Positions 54,913 through 64,000 of a stretch of DNA of 64,000 nt are shown one piece after another. Within the stretch, counting starts at the first letter, position 1. Each line of letters starts with the position of its first letter. Source of the DNA: Adiantum capillus-veneris (taxonomy: Eukaryota > Streptophyta > Polypodiopsida > Polypodiales > Pteridaceae); the NCBI GenBank assembly GCA_014529385.2, contig CM043942.1, positions 1,094,501-1,158,500 of the forward strand. The letters are read 5' to 3'. The notes under the pieces are model-generated. The model saw only the letters and a program-made list of their open reading frames with translations, was not told the DNA's origin and did not search any database. The position numbers were made by a program, and so were the translations under genes.

Positions 54913-57480
54913 AGGTTGCGTCCTCCCGGGCTTAGTCGCCAGCTACTCCAGCACACGCCTGCTCTATCCCCTTTGATAACTGACAGTACTGTGGTGTGTT
55001 TCCCCCACGGTTTACAGACAGTCTTCCCGGATGACTGGTAAATGGGGATCACAATATCGTACAACATTTCTAAGGAATCAACAATGTCTTGAATAACCAT
55101 CGCGGATAACTTGAAAGATCCACAAACACCCAAACCGAGCCATGAACTCTATTGGTGATTGGTAGACCCAAAAGTAAGAGATACTGCACATAGAGTCAAA
55201 AAATGCTTCATAGGCAACAACTTGATTAATACGCATGCCATTCCAAATTAGCTTTTGCTAAACACTAGGGCCCATAACACCTAGTGTGCATGCATTTAGC
55301 AAAAAATAGATCCGAACCTGTATATTCGTAATCGTTTATGGCAATACTTATGGCAAATGTGATGCTCCTAGCACACCTTGAAGAGGAGTGTAAATAGTTG
55401 CAAGAAGAAACTAAATACTTTCTATGGCAATCATTTGCAAGCCTTACTGAGATGTTTGAACCATAATAGAAGGTGAAACAGAAGTCACTTCTAGGAACAA
55501 ACACTGAAACTTTTTCATTAACAACTCATAGCCTTGCTATATGTATAAACAACCATCTGTAATGTTGGTTAGCAGCATTTTTATTGTAACGAGTCATTCT
55601 AAGTATCCGACAATTTTTGGCCACTGAAATTGCTCCTGATACGTTGTGCTGAAAATGATCTAGAAAACAGATTTGACCAGCACCTAGGGACATCTTCGCG
55701 ACACATAATGGCACCAGTGTCTATTGTCCCAGAGACTCATATTCTCCACATGTGGAATATGTCTCAAGTAAGGATGTCTAAAAAAACGTCCTTCAAGTAC
55801 GAGATGTACTTGGGTATGGAGGTAACTGTAAGCACACATGCAATTGAAGTAGTGGCACCAGTGTCTGTTGTCCCAGAGACTCATATTCTCCACATGTGGA
55901 ATATGTCTCAAGTAAGGATGTCTAAAAAAACGTCCTTCAAGTACGAGATGTACTTGGGTATGGAGGTAACTGTAAGCACACATGCAACGTGCATGAGAGA
56001 CTCTCATTATCCATGCTTCACACTGGCTAAACCGAAATCCTTGAGTTCCTAGACCATGTTGCAGTCCATGTGACAACATGTGCCAAATAAACCCTACAAG
56101 TGGGTCTATAACTGCATAATGCAAAAAATGTATGTTGGACACTATGGCCCAAAATACTATGGAATTGATATTTTAGTATTTATTGCAGCTGACAGGTGGA
56201 AAAGTCTTGACCGAGCTAGGCTATTGCAAAAGGATATTACATTTTATGTACATTTTATTATTCAAGTGCTCTTTTATGAGATTTGGCCATTTATGATCGG
56301 CTGGCCAGTTTGTACTCAATTTGACCATTTAAGAAATCTATAATAAAATACGTGCAAGAGGGAAATGGTCACTCTTGCATGGGGGGAGGTGCACCCAGTC
56401 TCTGTGTATTCTTCTATCCTCTCCTCTCTTCTCTCTCGTCATGCTGGCGTAGCACTCCACTCTAGGAGGTGCGCCTACACGTGCTCTTTTGCTCTGTATC
56501 GCTCTCATTCTCTCTTTGTTCACATACGTCGTGGTTTATGTGCTATGGGAATCACCAGGTATGCATATTTGTCAGTTTATGCTAGATATTGTGTTATCTT
56601 GGGTATTTTGTAGGGCATCCACGCATCCGTGTGTAGCATATGCATACCTAGGGATTGATCTGAATGTTCACTTACACGTATTCAAATGCACAGGAGCACA
56701 TCTTCCACCTATGAAGGTGTAGTAACACTAATAAAATTAGTGAAAAAAACAAGCAACATTGCACTGGAAACCCTGGGTGTTTCCTTCGCAATCCAAACAC
56801 TTTGGTTAGAATCTACGTAGTCAAACCCCTTGGTAAGACCCTTTATAGAAATTGCTCAACTAGCGGGTACCGGTAACCAACATAGTCAATCGTGTACAAA
56901 ATGATTGAAATCAACTTGAAAAGTTGAATTTGTCCACTACCACGTGGTAGATTCCAGACGTCTTTCCTTAAAAGTATAACTGGAATAGATCAAATTGTGA
57001 TCCTTGATGCCTATGGGGTGATTTAGTAATCACCCGCTAGGTATCACCCCAAAACTGTGCTTCCATAGACACTCACAGTGCTATAGAGAGAGCAAGATAT
57101 CCACACAAGTGAGATGCCTAGCTCTATAAACAACCATGCTGTCTCAATTTTTTGTTGCCTCTAGACTCCATGGTATACATCAGCTAATGCAAGTTTAAGA
57201 GTATCAGAAACTCAACTTGATTTTGGCACTAAAAAACATGTAGTGCTACCAGAACACCCAAAACATATGTAATGGCAAGACTCTTGCTTGGCCATTGAAA
57301 TTCATGGGGACTCCACTGGGTAGGTCTGTTCAAGATGGAGGAAAATCACCCAGGAAATGCCAACATTTGGGTCTTACCCTAGGTCTGCCAATGGCTCTTA
57401 CCCTTTGTGGCTCATAGACCTTATGCCAATAACAAATTAGTGTTCAATCGACGAGCCGATGAAGACTAATTTGGGTGGCG
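54913..57480. other. Unassigned 2.5-kb region
   Basis: No family recognised on either strand. Contains the 144-bp tandem duplication at 55710-55986. Short frames (55265-55504 minus, 56080-56343 plus, 56365-56722 plus) carry no known motif. GC content rises after about 57450 where the next LTR probably lies. Confidence 0.4.
55710..55986. repeat. 144-bp tandem duplication (about 1.9 copies)
   Basis: GGCACCAGTGTCT starts units at 55710 and 55854; the copies differ at very few bases. 144 is a multiple of three, so frames stay open across both copies on both strands (55630-56052 plus, 55684-56142 minus), giving a 48-residue repeat. Neither frame matches a family I know. Confidence 0.85.
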
Positions 57481-59069
57481 TTGGTGCAGCCAAAGTTGGT
57501 CCGCACTATAAAGTGTGCTATGTAGTGCAAAGGGTGCTAACAGGTGCATGGTAGAGGGCTAAAGCCGGTGTGGGAGACCTTAGCAGGACAGTGGCAACGG
57601 AAATGCATGCTTAAAGTGTTTTTTTAGGACAAGGGGCCTTCAAAGTGGGCTGATTGGGATTGCAAGTCTAAGTGTTCGAGATGCGTGGAATGGGACACAA
57701 AATGTGGTGTTCAAGATGCTCTAGAAGCTCGTTCAGACGGCTCGTCAAACGGGGCTTCGGTGTGAAAGATATGTCAGTCCGAAGTTAGAAGGCTTCGCAG
57801 GTCCCGACGGGCAGGGCAGGTACAGACAGATGGCAAAAACTGGTATCATTGGATATGCGCGTAAAGCTCAAGCTGTGGAACATGCCAATCTTTTCGGTTC
57901 TCCATTCAAAGCTCAAATGGGCAAGTTATGGCCTGAGGAATATTTGCTGGGGGTCGGGTACGTGCTCACCGGGCCACGTCGATAGGCACGATGAAAAAGA
58001 TATCTTTGAGCTCGCTCGGGTCCTGGAAAATCGCATGCAACGTGGGGGGTCAGCCAAAATTGGCGGATGGCCGATCAGAGTCAGGGGCATTGAGATGCGC
58101 CCACTTCAAGTGGACAGACAATCACGGCAGAAGAAGGGGGCAAGCTTGATTTTTTTTCCAATTGGGCGACTTGCGGTGGGAGGATGTGGAATGTTCGGAA
58201 TACGAAAAAAATTCTCGAGAGGTGTGGCTTGGAGAGAAGGGGATTCAACAAACTCGTGCACATATGAGCACCGACGGTGTGGGGAAACCAGGCCTAAAAC
58301 CCCCTTAGCTATAAATTCAAAAAGGGAAAATAAGGTTGGCCTTAGCTAGGGTGGAGTTTGCTCAAAAGCAAGAAGGAAAAAGACTCCCAAAATAAAGCTT
58401 AAGGGCAGTGGCGCCAACAAAATAAGCCCTTTTTGTTTCTTTGCCAAAAGGAGAAACGAAGAGGAAAAGAAGAGAGAAGGCAGCGGTTTCGAGGGTTTTG
58501 GTTTTTCCTTGGTTTTTTTCTTGGGCTGAAGAAGAAGGAAAGGAGGTTTTTTCAAGCTGTGGGATTTTCCTTGGGCCTTGGCTTTGGAGCTGGGAGAAAG
58601 AAAGAAGGAAGAGGAGAAGGTGTTTTCTGGGGTGCGCCTGGCGAATCGGAGCCGCACGAGAGGAAGGAGCTTCTTGGCGAAGGAAAAAGGGAGTAAGATC
58701 TTCATACGCTCGGGCTCGGCAATCAAAGCCGAGAGACATGGTCCGTGAAGCGGTACGAAAAGAGCAAGCACCTTGCAGAGGAAAATGCTTTCGAGGGCTC
58801 ACTCGTTAGAAGCTGCGGAAAGCTCACGAGGAGCAGGTCTCATGAAAACCTTTGTGTATGGCTCGAGCGGGGCTCGCCCTTGGTGTTTTTTTTGGTGTGC
58901 GCCGATTGCGGCGACGGTGTTGTACCTATTTCTGGTGTGAATGAAGAAGAGAAGCCCCCATTGCATTTGATTTTGGTGTCGTATCGCTCCCCTTTCCCCC
59001 CTGCTCTTCGGCTCTCGTGTGTGTGCTTGCGGGTGTGTGTGTCAAGTGTTGTCCCCCCGACGAAGTGGT

Positions 59070-59114
<45 letters not shown>

Positions 59115-59344
59115 CGGTGATTTGAGTGTGTGGGAGAGCACATAACCGTTGCAAGGGTGTGTGCGTTGTCGTGTGGTGCTCCGCGCAAGTGCGTGCGCAT
59201 TGAAGCGATATCGTTTTGAGTCGGTTGGTCGATGGTGCGTCGTTCGAAGTTGGTCTTTCAGTGGATTGGGGTGCAATGTGTGCCCTGGGCTACAAGAGGC
59301 AGCCGTGTTAGCGCGCTGGGCGTGCTCCCCATTCCCCCTCTCCA
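57481..59344 (+). repeat. 5' LTR of Tat-2 (left end uncertain)
   Basis: GC-rich, with purine-rich GAAGAAGGAAAGGAGG blocks near 58440-58700 and a (GA)n tract at about 59073-59112. The last ~180 bp recur at 62093-62276. The many open frames in 57849-59364 on both strands are LTR sequence. Confidence 0.55.
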
Positions 59345-59349
59345 TCTTC

Positions 59350-59367
59350 TGGTGCCCTTACTAAGGA
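59350..59367 (+). promoter_or_regulatory. Primer binding site of Tat-2
   Basis: TGGTGCCCTTACTAAGGA, a mutated version of TGGTGCCCCCACTGAGGA found at 62277 and in Tat-1. Confidence 0.75.
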
Positions 59368-59407
59368 GCACACTGATTGCTCCCAGTTAAGTGAAGAGAA
59401 GCAATTT

Positions 59408-61876
59408 TTGGTGTTGGTCGACATGGCGTCTCGAAGATATGGGCCAATTTTTACAGGTGAAGAAAATCCTGATGAGTGGGTTGCAGATGTTAAGTTGTAT
59501 ATGCTATCACTACGCATGCCGAACGAGGACAGCAAGATGCAGACATTTCCTTTGGTGATGCGCGGGAAGGCAAAGATATGGTATGAAGCTTTAGAAGGTG
59601 ATGCGAGGCATGCTTGGCTGGCTCTGCGGGCGCGTTTTCTACATGATTTCCGCAAAGAGGCGTCCCCATTGGAGATGGATGCCAAACTGAAGGCGCTCAA
59701 GCAGGATGTACGTGAAGAGTTCATTTTGTTTTTGGATCGTTTTAAAGTGTGCTGGGCAGAGTTAGCGGGTGCCATGCAATTGACCAATGGCGACTACTTT
59801 AAACTCGATAAATTCATGGCATGCCTGCATCCTAAAGTGAGGGATAAAGTGGATTTTGAGAGCCCAGAAAACTATAATGGTGCAGTGGCCATCGCAAAGG
59901 CAAAAAGTAGAAAAATCAAAAAGAAGATTGAACAAGGCGTGTCGGGCTATGAAGCAGTGGTCCAACCTCAGGGTCCGAGGGATGTTGTTCATGATGAGAA
60001 CCCTGCAAATCGAGGTGTAGCCGTTGTGCCACAAAATTGGGTGCGAACTGTGCAGGATTTGTCTGAGAAAATACAGGAATTGCGGCTAAGCGTGATGGAT
60101 AGAGGTCAACCGAGAGGAGCAAGGGGCAGGGCAAGGCCGCTGCCTGGCCGGTGTTACAATTGCGGTGAAGAAGGACACTATGCACCAGATTGCCCTCATC
60201 CACTAAGAGAAAGAGGCGGTATTTATCCACTGTTTGGCAGAGGTAGAGGCCAAGAACAGCTCAATGGCCCGAGAGAGCAGGTAGTCGAGAATCAGGTGCA
60301 GCCAGCTCCTCAGGATGGTGGTGAAGTCCCTAGGGTGAATATCATTGGAGTGGATAAGCAAGATGTTGAAGTTTTGGCCAACAAAAGAGCAAGGAGGGAA
60401 AGAGAGATAGAAATTGAGCGGGAGACGAGGGCCCGTAAAGGTAAGGAGAAAGTGTATGAAGGCAAGGAGCAGCCGGAAACTAGCAAGAAGAGGAGGCGTC
60501 CCAAAATCAAGCAAGCAGACTTTCAGCTAGGACGCGGCTACCCGGAATATGACTTGGTAAGCGATGTTCAAAATCAGGAGGCTAACATAACCTTTGGTCA
60601 GTTGTTGGCTTTAAATCCCAAGCTACGAAGACAGTGGTCTACAAGTGTCAGCACGAGGCTACCAAAGGCCAAGGGGAATGTGCATGCAATACAAAACATG
60701 GCATTGAGAGTGGGTAGCCCGACGGATTTCCTTCCTCTAGTGGATGCTGCCATTGAAAAGAGGATGCAGGTTCAGGCCTATATAGATGGTGGAGCACAAG
60801 TTTGCGTCATGATGGAGGCTGCAATGAAGGAGACAGGGGTCAAAGCCGTAGCTAAATCAAATGTACGCATGAGGATGGCTAACCATACCAAAGCCAGGTG
60901 TTTGGGTGTGGCTCAAGATGTACGAGTGAAAGTGATGGGCATTGAGTGCCTAATCGATTTCTTTGTGATAAAAGCGGGTCACAATGCTTATCCAATCATC
61001 TTACGTAGTCCATGGCTACTTGCAATAGGGGCTAAGCAGGATTGGGGGAGTAGGGTGTTCACCTTGCCTGACAAGGAAAGAGGGAGACAGGTGGTGCTTG
61101 ATTTGAAGACCAAAGAGAGCCGTTTTCACCTTGTGGCAGAAAAAAACAAAGATGATACGAAAAGCTATGAGTATGAGACCGAGACAGGCTATGATGACGG
61201 CTACACAGATACTGAAGAAGAGGAAAGTGAGGATGATATGCTAAAGATAGATGCCGACTTGTTTCGGGTTACTGTTGAAGGCTCCCATGCAAAAGGGGAG
61301 GTGCAGCCACAGGTTGGTGGCATAGGTGTGGAGGAGGTAGCTGCTAAGCTAAGCAAATATTTGACCAAGGAAGAGAGAGAAGGCTATGTGGAGCTGTGTG
61401 CCTCTTTTCCGAATTTATTTGCGACGAAGTACGAGAATTTACGAGGAGCGAAGGGTGTAGAGCATGAGATAGTTCTTAAAGAAGGATGCAAACCAAAGGC
61501 ACAAAAGCTAAGGAGGTTAGGGGATATTCAGAAGGAGGCTCTTTGGAAGGAGATTAACCAGTTGTTAGATGTAGGTATCATATATCCCGTGAAGGAGTCG
61601 GAGTGGGTTTCTCCAGTGGTTATCACCCCTACGAAGAATGGAAAATGGTGGGTGTGTGTCGATTACAAGCCATTGAATGCGGCAACCAAGAGAAACCACT
61701 ACCCGCTGCCGTTCCAAGATGAAATCTTAAATCAGGTGGCCGGTCATGAGAGGTACTCTATTATGGATGGATTTTCAGGGTACTTTCAGATAGGGATTGC
61801 GCTTGAAGACCAACTGAAGATGACATTTATCTCTCCATGGGGATGCTTTGCCTACGCAGGATGTCGTTTGGTTTAG
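59408..61876 (+). CDS. Tat-2 gag-protease-RT polyprotein (N-terminal part)
   Basis: 822 codons. gag core at ~25-180 (ADVKLYMLSLRMPNEDSKMQ, KIWYEALEGDARHAWLALRA), one zinc knuckle CYNCGEEGHYAPDC at residues 249-262, a charged coiled region (~320-370, KRARREREIEIERETRARKG), protease with YIDGGAQVCVM (D at about 460) and LRSPWL, an acidic linker, then RT: YPVKESEWVSPVVITPTKNG, KWWVCVDYKPLNAATKRNHY, GYFQIGIALEDQLKMTF. A frameshift near 61850 ends the frame at FAYAGCRLV; RT continues at 61837-62092. The second Met (MASRRYGP) is an equally good start. The leader is only 40 bp and lacks the small ORFs of Tat-1. Confidence 0.92.
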   Translation: MVLVDMASRRYGPIFTGEENPDEWVADVKLYMLSLRMPNEDSKMQTFPLVMRGKAKIWYEALEGDARHAWLALRARFLHDFRKEASPLEMDAKLKALKQDVREEFILFLDRFKVCWAELAGAMQLTNGDYFKLDKFMACLHPKVRDKVDFESPENYNGAVAIAKAKSRKIKKKIEQGVSGYEAVVQPQGPRDVVHDENPANRGVAVVPQNWVRTVQDLSEKIQELRLSVMDRGQPRGARGRARPLPGRCYNCGEEGHYAPDCPHPLRERGGIYPLFGRGRGQEQLNGPREQVVENQVQPAPQDGGEVPRVNIIGVDKQDVEVLANKRARREREIEIERETRARKGKEKVYEGKEQPETSKKRRRPKIKQADFQLGRGYPEYDLVSDVQNQEANITFGQLLALNPKLRRQWSTSVSTRLPKAKGNVHAIQNMALRVGSPTDFLPLVDAAIEKRMQVQAYIDGGAQVCVMMEAAMKETGVKAVAKSNVRMRMANHTKARCLGVAQDVRVKVMGIECLIDFFVIKAGHNAYPIILRSPWLLAIGAKQDWGSRVFTLPDKERGRQVVLDLKTKESRFHLVAEKNKDDTKSYEYETETGYDDGYTDTEEEESEDDMLKIDADLFRVTVEGSHAKGEVQPQVGGIGVEEVAAKLSKYLTKEEREGYVELCASFPNLFATKYENLRGAKGVEHEIVLKEGCKPKAQKLRRLGDIQKEALWKEINQLLDVGIIYPVKESEWVSPVVITPTKNGKWWVCVDYKPLNAATKRNHYPLPFQDEILNQVAGHERYSIMDGFSGYFQIGIALEDQLKMTFISPWGCFAYAGCRLV

Positions 61877-62092
61877 TGAATGCCTATGCCACCTTTCAAG
61901 ATTGGATGAATAGGGTGTTTGGTCCCTACTTGGGCAGGTTTATTAGGGTTTTCATGGATGATATTGGGTGTTACAGCTCAATAGTGGATCATTTGTCAAA
62001 GCCCCGGCTATGTTTTCAAAGGCTGGACGAAGAAGGAGGTCAATTAAACCCTAAGAAGTGCAAGCTAGCACAACCTCGAGCGCAACTGCTAG
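61837..62092 (+). pseudogene. Tat-2 RT continuation
   Basis: Reads RMSFGLVNAYATFQDWMNRV, FGPYLGRFIRVFMDDIGCYS (catalytic box FMDD) and LNPKKCKLAQPRAQLLG. Breaks off at GTCGTGTGGTG (62093), where LTR sequence begins. The expected RT connection and first part of RNase H are missing. Confidence 0.88.
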
Positions 62093-62302
62093 GTCGTGTG
62101 GTGCTCCGCGTAGGTGCGCGCGCGCGTTGAAGCGATACTGTTTTGAGTCGGTTGGTCGACGATGCGTCGTTCGAAGTTGGTCTTTCAGTGGATTGGGGTG
62201 CACTGTGTGCCCTGGGCTATAGGAGGCAGCCGTGTTAGCGCACTAGGCGTGCTTCCCATTCCCCCTCTCCATCTTCTGGTGCCCCCACTGAGGATCGAAC
62301 TC
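62093..62302 (+). repeat. Extra copy of Tat-2 LTR end plus extended primer site
   Basis: 62093-62276 matches 59168-59349. The junction with RT lies in the shared GTCGTGTGGTG. The primer site TGGTGCCCCCACTGAGGA (62277-62294) is followed by TCGAACTC, extending tRNA complementarity to about 26 bases. Inverted integrase follows at once. Confidence 0.85.
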
Positions 62303-63650
62303 AAGAGCATTTTTATGATTTGTCCATTGGCACTCTCCACCAAACCATTGCATTGGGGATGATAAGGCGAGGAAAACCGATGCTAAATATTTAGTTTTTC
62401 CACTAGTGCCTCCATAAGCTTGCTTCTGAATCCTTGCCCTCTATTAGAAATGAGTACCACGGCACTTCGAAATGGCAACAAATGTTATCGAAAACAAAGT
62501 GGGCCACAACCTGTGCATTCACTTCCTTCACAGCTTTGGCCTCGACCCACCTTGTGAGGTAGTCGATGGCAACCACGACATACTTCTTACCACTTGTAGA
62601 CTTAGGGAGTGGACCGATGGCATCCAAACCCCATTTTTCAAAAGCATTTTGAGCAATAATCGCTCCCTGTGACTCAGCTGTCAAATGCCTCTCTCCTATA
62701 GTCTGACATTCATGGCAGGTCTTGCACCAATAGTGCACATCCTTCACTACTGAAGACCGCCAAAAACCCGCTCTCAACACTCGAAACAGTACTTGACCTT
62801 TTCCCTGGTGTCCTCTCTCCTCATGACACTGCTCCAGCACCAAGTTAATCTCTTCTTTATAGAGCACTCTCCTCAGCACCCCGTCTCTGCCGTAAGTCAT
62901 TAGGTCTTCACCTACTAGTGTAAATTTGCGAGCTTTCTGAACTATCCTCCTCCTTTGAAGTTTAGACAAACCTTGAGGACATTGCCCTGTATCCAAGAAA
63001 TTTTCCACCTCCTTCGATGACTCCCTACCTGTGTATGTGGCTGGGGCCACATATATACCTGCAACATGTACCTGCACCTTACTGCTTGCTAGTTGGTCTG
63101 CCTCTTGGTTGTGCTCTCTCTTCACATGCTTGAACTGAATTTCTCTAAAGAACTTCAGCAACTTCTTGATGGCAAAGAACCAATGCTTTAAGGAATTTCG
63201 TTTTACCTGCCATTGGCCTAGCAGTTGCTTGATGACCAATAACGCATCGCCTTTGACCACCAACCTGGAAATGCCAAACTCGACGCATTGTTTCAAACCT
63301 AGATGGAGGGCAAGATATTATGCTTCATTGTTGGTATGGACATCCTCTAAATCATAGGCTTTTGAGAAGATTACCTTGCCGTGTGGATCGTGTATCACCA
63401 CACCTCCACCAGCTTTCTTTATCACCCTCCTATATGCACCATCAAACCACATGGTAAAAGCTCCAATCAGGTCAGGCTCCTCTTTGGCGTCATCTCGTAC
63501 TACTCTTGGATAAATTGGCAAATCCACTGCTTTGCTGACCAAAATGTCCGCCAAATGGGACCTACTTGTGTGGTCAATTTTGAACTCAAACTCGAATTCC
63601 TGCAACTCTATCACCCACTTCATGATCCACTTTCCCGGCTTTAAGTGTAA
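62303..63650 (-). pseudogene. Tat-2 RNase H, second RNase H and integrase core, inverted
   Basis: 63318-63656: end of first RNase H (KPGKWIMKWVIELQEFEFEF) and start of the archaeal-type RNase H (FTMWFDGAYRRVIKKAGGGV, NNEA). 62403-63296: its rest (VKGDALLVIKQLLGQWQVKR, QEADQLAS), then integrase zinc finger (CHEERGHQGKG, CKTCHECQ) and core (GLDAIGPLPKSTSGKKYVVV). A one-base shift near 62457 puts the rest in another frame: VLISNRGQGFRSKLMEALVE, where the catalytic Asp is Asn, a stop, then CNGLVESANGQIIKML to 62303. Stop at about 63318 separates the two frames. Confidence 0.88.
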
Positions 63651-63654
63651 CACC

Positions 63655-64000
63655 ACTTCAGGCAGAATGGGAGATCAATCTAGAAAAGTGTCTATGGGCC
63701 TATAGGACGTCCTACAAAGTGGCCACCAACTTTACTCCATTTGAGTTGGTTTATGGTAAGGAGGCAGTGCTGCCAGTGCATGCACAGCTGGGTGCTTTAA
63801 AAGGTATGTGGTGCATCAATGCCACTCCACAAGCTATCTTACAAGATAGGATTGTCGGCCTTGAGGCATTGCAGATGGATAGAGAGGCAGCAGCATACTA
63901 CTACGTAAAGCAGCGAGAAAGGAGAATGGCCAAAGTCAATGAGAGTCTGTTAGAAAAAAAGATAGAAGAAGGGGATCTAGTAATGAAGTATGAGAGCTAC
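63655..64000 (+). CDS. Tat-2 integrase C-terminal part (runs off the window)
   Basis: Open to the window end from about 63659: QAEWEINLEKCLWAYRTSYK, VATNFTPFELVYGKEAVLPV, REAAAYYYVKQRERRMAKVN, GDLVMKYESY. It corresponds to the segment after the catalytic Glu in Tat integrase (compare LWAYRTTYKESTEFKPFHLV in Tat-1). It is the natural continuation of the inverted block, but on the opposite strand. Confidence 0.88.

Larger units (their letters stand above)
57481..64000 (+). mobile_element. Tat-lineage gypsy element (Tat-2), rearranged
   Basis: LTR ending near 59344, primer site 59350-59367, gag-protease-RT on the plus strand, then an extra LTR-end plus primer site (62093-62302), an inverted RNase H/integrase block (62303-63650) and the integrase C-terminus (63655 onward). 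The left LTR boundary is not visible; 57481 is a guess from base composition. Coding resembles Tat-1 but is clearly a different copy or subfamily. Confidence 0.75.

Noticed and set aside
57849-58349. 166-codon plus-strand frame before the Tat-2 element
   Set aside because: No recognisable domain and it lies in the GC-rich region that probably belongs to the Tat-2 LTR; too weak to call a gene.
58346-59345. Several open frames of 100-146 codons on both strands
   Set aside because: They overlap in the Tat-2 LTR, whose GC- and purine-rich sequence has few stops; no conserved motif.
62277-62310. tRNA gene 3' half
   Set aside because: Only the complement of a tRNA 3' end is present, exactly at a retroelement primer site; no D-arm, anticodon arm or 5' acceptor strand nearby.

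Overview
The window is plant nuclear DNA made almost entirely of transposable elements. No host protein gene, rRNA or tRNA gene was found. It contains Ty3/gypsy elements (chromoviruses, Tat-type elements with a second RNase H, and other gypsy elements), Ty1/copia elements and one CACTA (En/Spm) DNA transposon. Initiator-Met primer sites (TGGTATCAGAGC), an Asp-type primer site (TGGCGCCGTTGCCGGGGA), multi-level nesting and heavy decay point to a land plant with a large repeat-rich genome. A fern- or gymnosperm-like source is possible, but the sequence does not fix the species.

Left block (1-27817) is a four-level nest. A minus-strand gypsy element (19081-27817, 5' LTR at 27400-27817) has minus-strand chromovirus-2 (13563-19080, 5' LTR at 18621-19080) in its integrase. 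Chromovirus-2 has plus-strand chromovirus-1 (1-1571 plus 12478-13562) in its own integrase. Chromovirus-1 is split near its 3' end by a complete minus-strand Tat element (1572-12477) with LTRs of about 2.5 kb, gag, protease, RT, two RNase H domains and integrase. Between its primer site and gag the Tat element carries two mutually similar ORFs of about 70 codons.

Middle block (27818-34332): a decayed plus-strand copia pol (27890-30582), a fragment related to the gag and leader of the 19081-27817 element (30583-32940), and the 3' end of a copia element called H here, whose LTR holds a 411-bp foldback.

H is broken by a truncated chromovirus-3 (34333-44333). That element's gag was hit by a solo copia LTR (35493-36221, target duplication CATAG) and by a 5.6-kb CACTA element (36855-42433, target duplication ATT). 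Next comes a rearranged non-autonomous copia (copia-1, 44349-47776). The segment 47777-54671 appears inverted: the TGGTC target duplication of copia-1 sits beside its 3' LTR at 44344-44348, but its partner lies beside an oppositely oriented LTR at 54667-54671. Inside the inverted segment is a young non-autonomous LTR element (48512-53752, target duplication GTTTT) that encodes a retropepsin-like protein with W-x-P-K repeats and no RT or integrase.

Right block (54672-64000): a copia LTR with primer site, about 2.5 kb of unassigned DNA, then a plus-strand Tat element (LTR to 59344, gag-protease-RT at 59408-62092). Its RNase H/integrase core (62303-63650) is inverted behind an extra copy of the LTR end and primer site; the integrase C-terminus resumes on the plus strand to the window end.

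Nearly every coding region is damaged by stops, frameshifts or deletions. The longest intact frames are the 870-codon Tat RNase H-integrase frame, the 822-codon Tat gag-protease-RT frame and the 507-codon retropepsin frame.
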